The notes beneath the pieces are model-generated. The model was not told the DNA's origin and ran no database searches. It was given only the letters and a program-made list of their open reading frames with translations. Positions 33,655 to 42,607 of a stretch of DNA of 47,119 nt are shown here, piece by piece. Location of the stretch: contig WRHH01000017.1 in the NCBI GenBank assembly GCA_009783355.1, forward strand, positions 1 to 47,119, read 5' to 3'. The position numbers and the translations under genes are program-made. Within the stretch, counting starts at the first letter, position 1. The number at the start of each line of letters is the position of its first letter. Source of the stretch: Synergistaceae bacterium. GTDB lineage: Bacteria > Synergistota > Synergistia > Synergistales > Aminobacteriaceae.

Positions 33655-33945
33655 ATGGTAGAAAGAATATCGGGACAGAATAACTTAACCCCAATTATGA
33701 AGCAGAAACATCTAAATAAGTCATATGGCGTAGAGCATGTCGCCGGAGTAACTGACGAGGCTAACATCAGCCCTTTTGCGAAGGAGCTTGGTCGCATAAT
33801 GGGCGAACTTGAGCATGTTTCTGAAGTTCGGCAGGAAAAAGTAGATGGATATAAGAAACAAATCACGGAAGGAACTTACAACCCCGACCTTGATAAAGTT
33901 GCCCGCTGTCTTTTGATAGCCGGTCTTTTGAATGGAGAGGAGTAA
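33655..33945 (+). CDS. flgM: anti-sigma-28 factor FlgM
   Basis: The 96 residues have the flexible polar N-terminal half of FlgM and the C-terminal sigma-28-binding helices, with EVRQEKVDGYKKQITEGTYN and PDLDKVARCLLIAGLL. FlgM holds sigma-28 inactive until it is exported through a finished hook. ATG 33655 follows AAAGGAG by 8 bp; the longer in-frame ATG at 33631 would place that site inside the gene. First gene of flgM-flgN-flgK. Confidence 0.92.
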   Translation: MVERISGQNNLTPIMKQKHLNKSYGVEHVAGVTDEANISPFAKELGRIMGELEHVSEVRQEKVDGYKKQITEGTYNPDLDKVARCLLIAGLLNGEE

Positions 33946-33951
33946 AGCGTT

Positions 33952-34398
33952 TTGAGTGTTCATGAGCTTGTTGATGTGATTGAGAGAGAAACTGAAAGTA
34001 TAAATGAGTTGCTCTCATACTTGACACAACAGCGCGAAGCGGTAGTTAATAAAGATTTAGAGACAATACAAGATTTGATAAAGCTTTTACATTCCTCCTC
34101 TTTAGAAGTATACAAGTATGAATCTTTAAGGGACAAAGCGGCGGCTACGGTTGCCGCAGGTTTAGATTGCGAAAATAAACTGAATGTTATATGTGAAGCC
34201 ATGGGGGAAGACGGGGAGCCTCTTCGTTTATCAGGCGAAAAACTTGAAAAAGCCGTCAGGTCGGTCGGCGCTGAGTCAAAAATCTTAAAGCGCTTAGTGG
34301 AAGAAGGGCAAAAATTTTATGACATGATGCTATCTGAAATTCGACGGTTTGAAAGGTCTGACTTTTCTGGGATCAATTCTATGGATTTAAAAGGTTAA
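33952..34398 (+). CDS. flgN: flagellar export chaperone FlgN
   Basis: The 148 residues are largely helical. VHELVDVIERETESINELLSY and LTQQREAVVNKDLETIQDLI match the FlgN family. FlgN binds the C-termini of FlgK and FlgL and guides them to the export gate; here flgK is the next gene, 18 bp on. It starts at TTG 33952, after GGAGAGGAG about 8 bp upstream. Only 6 bp separate it from flgM. Confidence 0.9.
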   Translation: MSVHELVDVIERETESINELLSYLTQQREAVVNKDLETIQDLIKLLHSSSLEVYKYESLRDKAAATVAAGLDCENKLNVICEAMGEDGEPLRLSGEKLEKAVRSVGAESKILKRLVEEGQKFYDMMLSEIRRFERSDFSGINSMDLKG

Positions 34399-34416
34399 TA
34401 GAGAGGATCGATTGAA

Positions 34417-37074
34417 ATGATCAACAGCTTCTATGGCTTGGAAATGGCGCGCCGCGCCACAAATGCTTTTCGTCTCGCTATCCAAACTGCGGGGCATAAT
34501 ATTTCAAATGTCAATACTGAAGGCTATTCCCGCCAGAGAGTCAATCTTGTTACAAACCTTCCTTACACAGACCCCGGAATAATGTCTCCTGTAATACCGG
34601 GGCAAATTGGCACCGGTGTTGATGCTGCATCCATAACACGCGTAAGGGACGCGTTCCTTGATTTTCAATACCGACAGGAGATGAGCCCTCTTGGTTATTG
34701 GGCTCAGATAAAAACTGTTTTCAGTAATCTTGAGATGTTTATTGCAGAGCCCAATAGGCAAGGCATCCAAACGTCTCTTGACGAATTCTGGGCAAGCCTT
34801 CAGGAATTGAGTAAAAACCCGGAAAGCGCTCCGGTACGCGAGGCAGTAATTCAACAGGCTAAGACTTTTGGAACGCTTCTTGATCAGCTTGTAACTAATT
34901 TTGATAAATATGCAGATCATTTAAACACGCAAGTAAAGAGCGATGTTGATGATGTAAATAATAAATTGGATCAAATTGCTGAGCTTAATAAAAAGATAGC
35001 GCAGTTGGAGGCATCGGGAATGAACCCGAATGATCTCTACGACAAGCGCGATTTGCTTGTTGACAAGTTGTCGCAGTTGATAAATATAACGATTAAACCT
35101 CCGAGCTCCATTAATGACGAGTATATTATCGACCTAAACGGAAAAAATCTGGTTCAAGGCGACCGCGTTCGTCATCTTGTCGCTCACGCGTTCCAGTGGG
35201 ACGGTAAAACTTATTATAATGTACAGGTTGAAGACAATGAATTTGATATTGTCGCTGACTGTTCTGTCGCCGACGTTCTTCCGGGGGGGCCGGACGGCGC
35301 TCATCAGCTTGATATACATCGCTTGGCCACAGAGACTTCATGGAAAATGGGCGGGGGAGACGCGTTCTGCCTTGACGCTTTTGGGAATATAGTTAAGGAT
35401 TCGTCGGGCAGCGATGTCACGATGCGGCTTCGTCCCCGTACAGCAAATGATTCTCTAAACCTTACTGGCTCGTTCAGGCTTCAGGTCGGAAACTCAGGAG
35501 TGAAAGCGAGTACCACGAACCTTGTTCAGAACGCGCTTGGCAGAGCCGGAATTCCGGACGGGCAGGTGCTTGGCGCGGGGAAAATCATGGAGGAATATAC
35601 TTTCCGTGTGTCCGCAGGAGGCTTCGAAAGAAATATAACTGTCAGTTGGAATGATGCAACAAGCAGATGGGATATTTCCGATGACGTTGGAACTGCAGTA
35701 ATGTCGTCATCGGGAAGCGCGCTTATGCTTGAGGATATATCTGATTTTCTGAGACAGAGCTTGTTAAGGCATCCTCCAGCAGATAGCGGCGAAGAGACTT
35801 TTGAGGTGGAATATCAATATACAAGCGGGATAGTTACGCAAATTGGCGTTAAATCATGTGAAAACTGGTTGATTTCAATTATGGACGTTAGAGGGGATTT
35901 AGCCCGTCAGATGGGTTTGTCAAATGACTCGCGGGAAGACAGCGCGCCCGTAATTACGATAGATATAGAACCCGAGGATTCTCTTCAAACAATATGCAAC
36001 AAGATAAACGAAAAATACAGCATATTAAGCGATCTGACTTCAGCAGAACAGTGGTTGCACGCGTCAGTTGCCATTGCGGAGGATGAGACGTTTTATATTA
36101 CAATCGAAAGCAACGTAATAGGCGAAAGCAACATGATAAATATTCTTGGCGACGAGGATGGAAACATGCAGGTGCTGAGGCGTCTTGGATTGATTAGCAC
36201 TGAGCAGTACGGAACGGGAGCAGGAGGAAACCCGGTTTACCGCGAAGTTACAAACGTTATTGAGCAGGCAAAGGACGCGTCGTTTACTTTCGACGGAAGA
36301 CAATACCTTTCAGAAAGCAATATGTTTAAAGATGCCCGTAAAATTCCTGACGGAAAGGACTTTAGCGCGAAAAATCTGGAAGAAGTGTCACTTGGACTTC
36401 GCTTTAAACTAAAAAGTGTGGGCAGTACAGGGATCCTTGTATTAAATCATGTCAATGACGGTGAACTGCGAGCGCTTGAGGACGCCAGAAATAGAATTAT
36501 TCCAGAATTATTGGATACGTTTGATGAGATTGTCTATAAGCTTGTAAATGAATTTAACGCCGTCCATTACGCCGGTTACGGTATTGGCGACGCAGTGGAA
36601 GTTACCGGGACAGCCTTTTATAATTCGGTGCGTGGAAAGTATGGAGCATCCGGAAGGTTTTCTGTAAATGACCTGGTGATACAGAATATAAATTTAATTG
36701 GCGCAGCCATGGGCAGCGGTTTTGGAGTGACAAACGGAATCGGGGACGGGTCTAATGCCCTGTTATTGGCACAGCTGAAGCACGCGAAGATATTGAACAA
36801 CAACAGCGCGGATTTTAACGCTTTCTATGAAGGATTCATTGCTAAATTCGGCGCAAAGGCTTCTGAGGCATACCAGATGAATAATAATCAGAATTATCTT
36901 GTGATGTCCATTGAAACAAACAGGCAGTCCATCATGGGCGTGAATATCGATGAAGAAATGCTCGATATTATTCAGTACTCCCAGGCATTTAACGCAATGG
37001 CCCGGTATATCAATACAATTGATGAAATGCTGGACAGGATAATTAACGGGTTCGGACTTGTGGGAAGAGCATAA
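34417..37074 (+). CDS. flgK: flagellar hook-associated protein 1 FlgK
   Basis: The 885 residues start with the conserved axial motif INSFYGLEMARRATNAFRLA and GHNISNVNTEGYSRQR and end with the partner helix IQYSQAFNAMARYINTIDEM. FlgK joins the hook to the filament. The length is well above the usual 450-650 residues. The extra 250-400 residues lie in the middle, about residues 250-750, where FlgK has its solvent-exposed domains. GEEFVVEYQY-like duplicated beta-rich text suggests inserted domains. flgL, the usual next gene, is absent; an amidohydrolase follows. Confidence 0.93.
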   Translation: MINSFYGLEMARRATNAFRLAIQTAGHNISNVNTEGYSRQRVNLVTNLPYTDPGIMSPVIPGQIGTGVDAASITRVRDAFLDFQYRQEMSPLGYWAQIKTVFSNLEMFIAEPNRQGIQTSLDEFWASLQELSKNPESAPVREAVIQQAKTFGTLLDQLVTNFDKYADHLNTQVKSDVDDVNNKLDQIAELNKKIAQLEASGMNPNDLYDKRDLLVDKLSQLINITIKPPSSINDEYIIDLNGKNLVQGDRVRHLVAHAFQWDGKTYYNVQVEDNEFDIVADCSVADVLPGGPDGAHQLDIHRLATETSWKMGGGDAFCLDAFGNIVKDSSGSDVTMRLRPRTANDSLNLTGSFRLQVGNSGVKASTTNLVQNALGRAGIPDGQVLGAGKIMEEYTFRVSAGGFERNITVSWNDATSRWDISDDVGTAVMSSSGSALMLEDISDFLRQSLLRHPPADSGEETFEVEYQYTSGIVTQIGVKSCENWLISIMDVRGDLARQMGLSNDSREDSAPVITIDIEPEDSLQTICNKINEKYSILSDLTSAEQWLHASVAIAEDETFYITIESNVIGESNMINILGDEDGNMQVLRRLGLISTEQYGTGAGGNPVYREVTNVIEQAKDASFTFDGRQYLSESNMFKDARKIPDGKDFSAKNLEEVSLGLRFKLKSVGSTGILVLNHVNDGELRALEDARNRIIPELLDTFDEIVYKLVNEFNAVHYAGYGIGDAVEVTGTAFYNSVRGKYGASGRFSVNDLVIQNINLIGAAMGSGFGVTNGIGDGSNALLLAQLKHAKILNNNSADFNAFYEGFIAKFGAKASEAYQMNNNQNYLVMSIETNRQSIMGVNIDEEMLDIIQYSQAFNAMARYINTIDEMLDRIINGFGLVGRA

Positions 37075-37078
37075 TGAA

Positions 37079-38284
37079 ATGAATAAAATATCAGAGGCAA
37101 GCAAGCAAATTGAAGGGCAGATAATCGAGTGGAGGAGGGAGTTGCATAGAATCCCTGAAGTATCCCACGACCTTCCGAAAACTGCTGATTATATATTTCG
37201 GGAACTACAATCTTTAGGTGTCGAAAGTATTATTAAGAATGTCGGAATTTTAAGAAACGGAGCGAAAAGCTGCGGTATTATCGCCGATATTACCGGTACA
37301 TCTAACGGTAAAACCCTTGCTATAAGGGCTGATATGGATGCTCTTCCTATCAGAGAGGAGGTTCTGTCACCTTTTGCATCGGTAAACGGCAATATGCATG
37401 CATGCGGACATGATGCGCATATGGCTATGCTTTTAGGAGTTGTTAAGCTAATCGCAGAAAGGCGAAGCGAGCTCAAGGGAAAAGTACGCTTTATATTCCA
37501 GCCTGCGGAAGAAACTATTAACGGGGCTGTTCCCATGCTGCTTGACGGAGCTCTATACGGAGTTGACGCGATAATTGGCTTGCATACAGGTACGCTTTGG
37601 AATGAGGGAAAACCGGGCGCTATCGGTTTCAGAACGGGCGCGCTCATGGCTTCAACCGACAGGTTTATAGCTCAGTTTAAGGGAAAAGGCGGGCATGGAG
37701 CTATGCCTCACTTAACTGTCGACCCTGTACTAATGGCGTGTCAGTCAGTCTGCCAACTGCAGAGCATAATTAGCAGAGAAGTCAGTCCTCTCTCGCCCGC
37801 TGTGATAACGGTTGGAATGATAAACGGAGGCGCTGCTTTCAATATCATTCCCGATATTGTGAGAATTGAAGGAACGCTTCGCACGCTAGATCCGGAGTTG
37901 AGAAAACGTCTGCTTCTACGTATAACTGAAACAATTGAGGGCGTCGCGCGGAGTATGCGAGGGAGCGCTGAAGTAACCGTTATTCCCGGATGCGGAGTTG
38001 TCCAAAACGACGACGAGGTCGTTCTGAAAATGGTGAACATAGCAAAACAGGCGCTGGGAGATGATATGGCGCATGTGATTTCAGAACCGACGATGGGCGG
38101 GGAAGATTTTTCCGCTTTTCTAGACAAGGTAGAAGGAGCTTACTTTTTTCATAACGCTACCTTTGGGGATGGACGCGATATGCCTCATCACAATCCAAAG
38201 TTTCAATTGAACGAGTTAACATTATGGAGCGGTACGGCAGCGATGACCGCTTTCGCGCTATATTGGCAGGAAGATATTTGGTAA
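37079..38284 (+). CDS. M20 family N-acyl-amino-acid/hippurate amidohydrolase
   Basis: The 401 residues are a complete M20D metallopeptidase. Metal-site motifs are MHACGHDAHMAMLLG (Cys and His), the Glu pair in QPAEETINGA, IIGLHTG, and the C-terminal TMGGEDFSAF. GKGGHGAMPHLTVDPV begins the dimerisation domain. It releases amino acids from N-acyl conjugates or hippurate-like substrates in the cytoplasm. The longer TTG at 37058 lies inside flgK; ATG 37079 just after the flgK stop is preferred. It is probably co-transcribed with flgK by proximity, although unrelated to flagella. Confidence 0.92.
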   Translation: MNKISEASKQIEGQIIEWRRELHRIPEVSHDLPKTADYIFRELQSLGVESIIKNVGILRNGAKSCGIIADITGTSNGKTLAIRADMDALPIREEVLSPFASVNGNMHACGHDAHMAMLLGVVKLIAERRSELKGKVRFIFQPAEETINGAVPMLLDGALYGVDAIIGLHTGTLWNEGKPGAIGFRTGALMASTDRFIAQFKGKGGHGAMPHLTVDPVLMACQSVCQLQSIISREVSPLSPAVITVGMINGGAAFNIIPDIVRIEGTLRTLDPELRKRLLLRITETIEGVARSMRGSAEVTVIPGCGVVQNDDEVVLKMVNIAKQALGDDMAHVISEPTMGGEDFSAFLDKVEGAYFFHNATFGDGRDMPHHNPKFQLNELTLWSGTAAMTAFALYWQEDIW

Positions 38285-38335
38285 TGCGTCAATCACCTGC
38301 TGTAACTCTTTGCGTTCCGCTGTCTGTATCTGCAT
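38258..38335 (-). pseudogene. short antitoxin-like remnant with strong ribosome binding site
   Basis: ATG 38335 lies 9 bp after AAGGAGG (38351-38345). It opens a 25-codon frame (MQIQTAERKELQQVIDALPN then IFLPI) that ends inside the 3' end of the M20 gene. The text resembles the N-terminus of DUF2281-type antitoxins (ELxxxIDxLPxExLPxVL). The frame stops exactly where the family goes on, so I read it as an antitoxin gene cut off at a junction. It may also be a real micro-peptide. Confidence 0.45.
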
Positions 38336-38419
38336 TTCAATTTCCCTCCTTGACCGAAATGTACCCCATGATATCAGATAAAGTGAGCTTGTTCTAAATT
38401 TGTTTTGATTGGGCTGATT

Positions 38420-38449
38420 AAAAAAAATTCCTTGACGTTACAAGGAATC
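38420..38449 (-). terminator. terminator after tRNA-Leu
   Basis: On the minus strand ATTCCTTG (38448-38441) pairs perfectly with CAAGGAAT (38434-38427) across a 6-nt loop and is followed by a run of eight T. It lies 34 bp after the tRNA 3' end. Confidence 0.88.
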
Positions 38450-38482
38450 TTCGCTTATTCTTTATTTGACTTGTTTTTGTTC

Positions 38483-38569
38483 TGGTGCGGGGAGGGAGAA
38501 TCGAACTCCCACGGGATTTGTCCCACAAGATCCTTAGTCTTGCGCGTCTACCATTTCCGCCATCTCCGC
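38483..38569 (-). tRNA. tRNA-Leu with anticodon AAG
   Basis: The 87-nt class II tRNA reads GCGGAGA at the acceptor, then the Leu-type D-arm GGCGGAAATGGTAGACGC. Its anticodon stem CAAGA/TCTTG carries loop CTAAGGA (anticodon AAG). The variable arm is GGGA CAAA TCCC, the T-arm GGGAG TTCGATT CTCCC, and the end TCCCCGC A CCA. The CCA is encoded. The acceptor has one A-C mismatch at pair 5. Bacteria usually read CUU/CUC with tRNA-Leu(GAG); AAG needs A34-to-inosine editing by TadA or unmodified A34. Confidence 0.92.
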
Positions 38570-38631
38570 GCGCTCACATACAACGCTGGAAATTATACCT
38601 TACTATTTTCAGACGTCAAGGGGGAAAAACA

Positions 38632-38652
38632 GGGATTAGGGATTAGGGATTA
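38632..38652. repeat. (GGGATTA)3 heptamer array followed by AAAAGACAAAAG
   Basis: Three GGGATTA units, then TAGAAAAGACAAAAGCG. The same adjacency of heptamer array and core occurs at 33490-33517 in reverse order, upstream of flgM. Confidence 0.9.
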
Positions 38653-38805
38653 GAAAAGACAAAAGCGCAAAATAATTCAGTACAAAAGGCTAATTGAGCG
38701 GAATCCCGAATTTTTCTCTTCACAGATCACACATCACACATCATACTAACCAGTCGCTTTCCGGTCGCTCTAATTTCCTCCCTGTAAAATACTAATATTC
38801 CACAA

Positions 38806-38834
38806 TTGACATGATAATAGAATTACTATAACAT
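38806..38834 (+). promoter_or_regulatory. likely promoter of the Ig-like surface protein
   Basis: TTGACA (38806-38811) is perfect. Downstream, TATAAC lies at a 15-bp spacing and TAACAT at 17 bp (38829-38834). The region is strongly AT-rich and lies 60 bp before the start codon. Confidence 0.5.
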
Positions 38835-38893
38835 GTAATAATATTTAATAATTTTTGAGCGCAGAAGATATTATTCAGAAAGGAAGTGTGTTT

Positions 38894-41800
38894 ATGCGCA
38901 AGTTTATAGGTGTTTTATCAGCGACGCTGTTCGCGGTAATTATCTGCGGGACGGCGGCATTTGCGGCTACTGAAGTGATAATCATTCCCGGCGAAGTGTA
39001 TTTATCAAATTCTCCGATTAACAGCAGTGGTCACGGGCAGAGGGATCTTTCAGTATTTATTTCTGAGGATGGCGTATTGAGACCGGCTACCTCTTCCATA
39101 ACATGGAGTACTTCTTCAGAGGATATTGTGGGCGTAAGCCCGTTAGGGACGCTGTCGGCGGGTAATTCATTCGGAAACACGGTCGTCACTGCCTCAGTTA
39201 CAGAGGGTACGGGGACTTGTTCGGTAAATGTCGCCGCAAATGTTATCCCGGTAACGAATGTAACCCTTGAAGAACAGCATATTGACCTCAGAGTGGGCGA
39301 TACGCGCCTTCTTGTAGGAACGCTTACGCCGGTCGACGCAACGCCATATTATCGTGACTTTTCATGGGAAAGCAGCGCGCCATCTGTAGCTACGGTTGTG
39401 AATGGCCTCGTGACGGCATTGAATCCTGGAAATGCGACAATCACCTTCACGGAGTTGAAGGATCATGGCCCATTAACAGCTATGTGTACGGTAAAAGTAA
39501 CTCGACCGTTTACCGGAATAGCAATAAATACTCAAGTTTCTACAAGCAACATAGAAGTGGGAACAGTTTATGGAACAATTGCCTTAACTGCAACGCCAAG
39601 TGATGCATTCGCCGCGAGAGACGCGGAAGATGTGACATGGATAAGCAGCAATCCTGACATAGCGTATGTTATTAATGGAAGCGTAAATTATGAAGGCGCC
39701 TTGGTTGGGGCAAGCCCGGGAACGGCCTCGATAACCGCAGAGACAGTTGACGGAAAAGTTACGCCAACTCCTTTTACAGTAACGGTTAATTCGTATGATA
39801 TAAACGACGTCCATGTGAGCGGCGTATCGGTCACACCGGCGTCGGCTTCAATTAATGTTCACGAAACAGTGGCGCTAACGGCTACGGCTTCCCCAAACAA
39901 CGCAAAAAACAGGACAATCACGTGGAGCAGTGACAACACGGGTGTAGCGACGGTTGATAACAGCCGTTTGTTTCCTTTCGGAGGAGTTGTAACGGGAGCA
40001 GGCGCGGGGAAGGCGATAATAACCGCAACGACAAATGACGGTGAATTTGTCGCTTCCAGCGAAATAACGGTCAACGCGGTTGGCATAGTATCTGTAATTG
40101 GCGTATCGATTAACCCGGCGTCAGCTTCCATATCAATTGGCGAAACATTGCCGCTTACAGCGACGGTTTCCCCGGATAACGCGACGAATAAAGACGTCTC
40201 TTGGAGTTCCAGTAATACTTCGGTAGCGACCGTCAACGCAAGCAGCGGAGTAGTGACGGCGTTAGCAGCCGGATCCGCAGATATTACCGTTACCACGGCT
40301 GACGGCGGACACACTGATATCTGGAATTTGACAGTTACGGGGCCGGAGTCGGCGCCAGTAATCACGATTGACGCAGAGCCTCTGGACGTTTCAGTAGTAT
40401 CAGGAAGCATTACGGGCGAACTGTCGGTAACCGCAAGCGTGACGCCTGCCGGAACGCCGCTCTCATATCAGTGGTATTCAAATAATACGAAAAGCAACAC
40501 GGGCGGTACAGCAATCGTAGGCGGTACAAACTCAAGCTTCGACATTCCTTTTAATTTGGGAGAGGGAGAGTATTATTACTATTGCGTAGTCAGCGCAACG
40601 GGCGCAGCTTCAGTAACTTCCAAAGTTGCGACGGTGACGGTAACCGAGCCGCAGATAGAGCCAACGCCGGTCATAACGATTGACGCAGGGCCGCAGGACG
40701 CTTCCGTCGTGTCAGGAAGCATAACGGGCAACTTGACTGTAACAGCAAGCGTTGTGCCCGCTGGAACTTTGCTCAATTATCAGTGGTATTTAAATACTAC
40801 AAAAAGCAATACGGGCGGTACGGCAATCGTGGGCGGTACAAGCTCAAGCTTTTCCATTCCTCTTGATTTGGGAGTGGGAGAGTATTATTACTATTGCGTG
40901 GTCAGCGCAACGGGCGCAGTTTCTGTTGCTTCCAACGCGGCGGCGGTTACGGTAACAGCGCCGCCGGCGTACCCAACGCCAGTAATTACGATCACCGCGG
41001 GGCCGCAGGATGCTGACGTCACAGAGGGCAGTATTTCGGGCAGCCTGTCGGTTTCAGCAACTATCTCCCCGGTTGGAGAGACGCTCACTTATCAGTGGTA
41101 TTACAATACGACGAACAGCACAACTAATGGTCAGGTAATCGCGGGAGCGACAATTGCAAGCTTCGCGATACCGGTAGCGTTACTGGAAGGAACGTATTAC
41201 TACTACTGCGTAGTTGGCGCCGCAGGCGCGGCTTCCGTTACTTCCAACGTTGCGACGGTGACGGTGACAGCGGAATATGTTGACGTAACCGGAGTTACTA
41301 TTGAACCAAAATCAGCGACGGTCGAGATAGGCGAAACGTTGGCACTCGACGCGAAAGTCACGCCAGATAACGCTACGAACAAAGCAGTGGTATGGAACAG
41401 TAATAATCCGGCGGTAGCGGAAGTAGATACAAACGGAGTAGTAAGGGCGATGAGCGGAGGAACTGCAATTATAACAGTAACGACGGCAGTGGGCGGTATC
41501 ACTGATATATGCACAATTACTGTACCTGCATCGACGCCTGTTGATCCAGAATTCCCGTCGAGTAAGGACGAGGTGGCGGGTGCAACCGAAATACCTGCTG
41601 AAGACCTTGAAGAGAAAGACGGCAAGGTATATCTGAAGAAGAGCGTAGCTGAAGGAATAGCGAAAATTCTGCTCGACGCCAAAGAAGTGAATACATATAT
41701 TCTGCCGATATTTGAAGGAAGCGTAGCGCCGGGCGGAGTTGTTGAAGTAACGTTTTCGATTGCTGGAAAAGATTTGTTGGCGTCGTATGCGGATGAGATA

Positions 41801-42139
41801 AACCTGATAGGTTTGCTATTCGGAGGTGGCGGGGACTTCTTTGATTATGTGAATGACGCGGCCGAGTACGGCGACGGAAAATTCACCCTGCTTTTAGACG
41901 GCGATATATTCGAAGGAAAGATAAATCCTAATGAAGTTTATGAACTGGTCGTGTTCATAAAGGACGGCGGTATATTTGACCTGGATGGCGAAGAGAACGG
42001 CAAAGTTATTTCCTCGATATTCTTAGCCTCTGTAAAGAAAGGCGGTGGCGGTAAAGGCGGATGCAACGCAGGCTATCTTGCGCTTGCGATGTTTGGAATT
42101 GCTCCGCTGGTTCTTAGAAAGAAAATTCGGAATTCGTAA
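38894..42139 (+). CDS. exported Ig-like (Big_2) surface protein with Synerg-CTERM-type sorting tail
   Basis: The 1081 residues begin with a 24-residue signal peptide (MRKFIGVLSATLFAVIICGT, cleavage after AFA) that is nearly the same as in the next gene. Several Big_2 domains follow (patterns ...VTLTP/SITWSSSNxxVATV..GVVTAL..G.ATIT). Then come three 104-residue repeats (488-799) with YQWY and EYYYYCVVSATGA, and another Big_2 (about 801-880). A 140-residue region is followed by GGGGKGGCNAGYLALAMFGI, a hydrophobic helix and RKKIRNS. That end matches the Synerg-CTERM signal, predicted to be processed and anchored at the outer envelope. ATG 38894 follows GAAAGGAAG; an upstream ATG at 38855 lacks a ribosome binding site. 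The function is probably adhesive or structural. Confidence 0.9.
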   Translation: MRKFIGVLSATLFAVIICGTAAFAATEVIIIPGEVYLSNSPINSSGHGQRDLSVFISEDGVLRPATSSITWSTSSEDIVGVSPLGTLSAGNSFGNTVVTASVTEGTGTCSVNVAANVIPVTNVTLEEQHIDLRVGDTRLLVGTLTPVDATPYYRDFSWESSAPSVATVVNGLVTALNPGNATITFTELKDHGPLTAMCTVKVTRPFTGIAINTQVSTSNIEVGTVYGTIALTATPSDAFAARDAEDVTWISSNPDIAYVINGSVNYEGALVGASPGTASITAETVDGKVTPTPFTVTVNSYDINDVHVSGVSVTPASASINVHETVALTATASPNNAKNRTITWSSDNTGVATVDNSRLFPFGGVVTGAGAGKAIITATTNDGEFVASSEITVNAVGIVSVIGVSINPASASISIGETLPLTATVSPDNATNKDVSWSSSNTSVATVNASSGVVTALAAGSADITVTTADGGHTDIWNLTVTGPESAPVITIDAEPLDVSVVSGSITGELSVTASVTPAGTPLSYQWYSNNTKSNTGGTAIVGGTNSSFDIPFNLGEGEYYYYCVVSATGAASVTSKVATVTVTEPQIEPTPVITIDAGPQDASVVSGSITGNLTVTASVVPAGTLLNYQWYLNTTKSNTGGTAIVGGTSSSFSIPLDLGVGEYYYYCVVSATGAVSVASNAAAVTVTAPPAYPTPVITITAGPQDADVTEGSISGSLSVSATISPVGETLTYQWYYNTTNSTTNGQVIAGATIASFAIPVALLEGTYYYYCVVGAAGAASVTSNVATVTVTAEYVDVTGVTIEPKSATVEIGETLALDAKVTPDNATNKAVVWNSNNPAVAEVDTNGVVRAMSGGTAIITVTTAVGGITDICTITVPASTPVDPEFPSSKDEVAGATEIPAEDLEEKDGKVYLKKSVAEGIAKILLDAKEVNTYILPIFEGSVAPGGVVEVTFSIAGKDLLASYADEINLIGLLFGGGGDFFDYVNDAAEYGDGKFTLLLDGDIFEGKINPNEVYELVVFIKDGGIFDLDGEENGKVISSIFLASVKKGGGGKGGCNAGYLALAMFGIAPLVLRKKIRNS
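40355..41281 (+). repeat. three tandem 312-bp coding repeats
   Basis: Units start at 40355, 40667 and 40979, exactly 312 bp (104 codons) apart. Each begins PVITI and carries SYQWY/TYQWY, GGTAIVGGT-like and YYYYCVV segments. Units 1 and 2 are close in sequence; unit 3 is more diverged. The uniform spacing shows duplication without indels. Confidence 0.9.
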
Positions 42140-42607
42140 TTGAAAACAAAAATTAAGCAATAAAAATGTTGTAGCGGGCGGCATTTTGCCGCCCCGTTCT
42201 CTTTTCGTTGAACATTGAACATTGAGCATTGCACTCCAATTGCCGCTCATTTTTATTCTTGTCTTTCAATTATGAAATACGAATTCGATTAAGCATACAC
42301 AAAAAAAACATAATTGTAGTGTAAAATATTGTATGCTTATTATCATAAGCAACTTATGGAGCATATCATGTTAAAATGCATTCCAATTTATTCCCATTTC
42401 CAAATATACAGAAGTTATAGAGTTTTGCGGTTTAAGAGGATTAACCTCTTTGCCGTGAATGGGCGTTTTTTATAAAGCCATAAGACGGTTGACAAGAGCC
42501 GAAATATGTTTAGAGTTTTTTATAAGAAGGGAGGAGTAAAAAAGCACTGATAATGTTTTTTGTACCTATTGTTAATAGTTGTCAATTTTATGAAAGGAAG
42601 TGTGTTT
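42140..42607. other. intergenic region between the two large surface-protein genes
   Basis: It holds the terminator at 42176-42205, then heptamer words GAACATTGAACATTGAG at 42210-42226 and a complement of the core (CTTGTCTTTCAA) near 42260. A perfect hairpin TGCTTA/TAAGCA lies at 42333-42350. A longer imperfect hairpin at 42428-42455 has arms AAGAGG and CCTCTT around a 5-nt loop, with CGG/CCG outside. These hairpins could be a structured leader of the next gene, but I match them to no known riboswitch. No ORF is convincing here. Confidence 0.6.
42176..42205 (+). terminator. terminator after the Ig-like surface protein
   Basis: GGGCGGC (42176-42182) pairs with GCCGCCC (42188-42194) across a 5-nt loop. 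A CGTTCTCTTTTC tail gives an imperfect T-tract. It is 37 bp after the stop. Confidence 0.8.

Noticed and set aside
39859-41682. Minus-strand ORFs of up to 183 codons inside the Ig-like surface gene
   Set aside because: The protein text mirrors the Thr/Val/Ala-rich codons of the repeats on the other strand; no start signals.
42421-42500. Possible cyclic-di-GMP or other riboswitch before the metallopeptidase gene
   Set aside because: Hairpins are visible, but the conserved core of the classes I know does not match.
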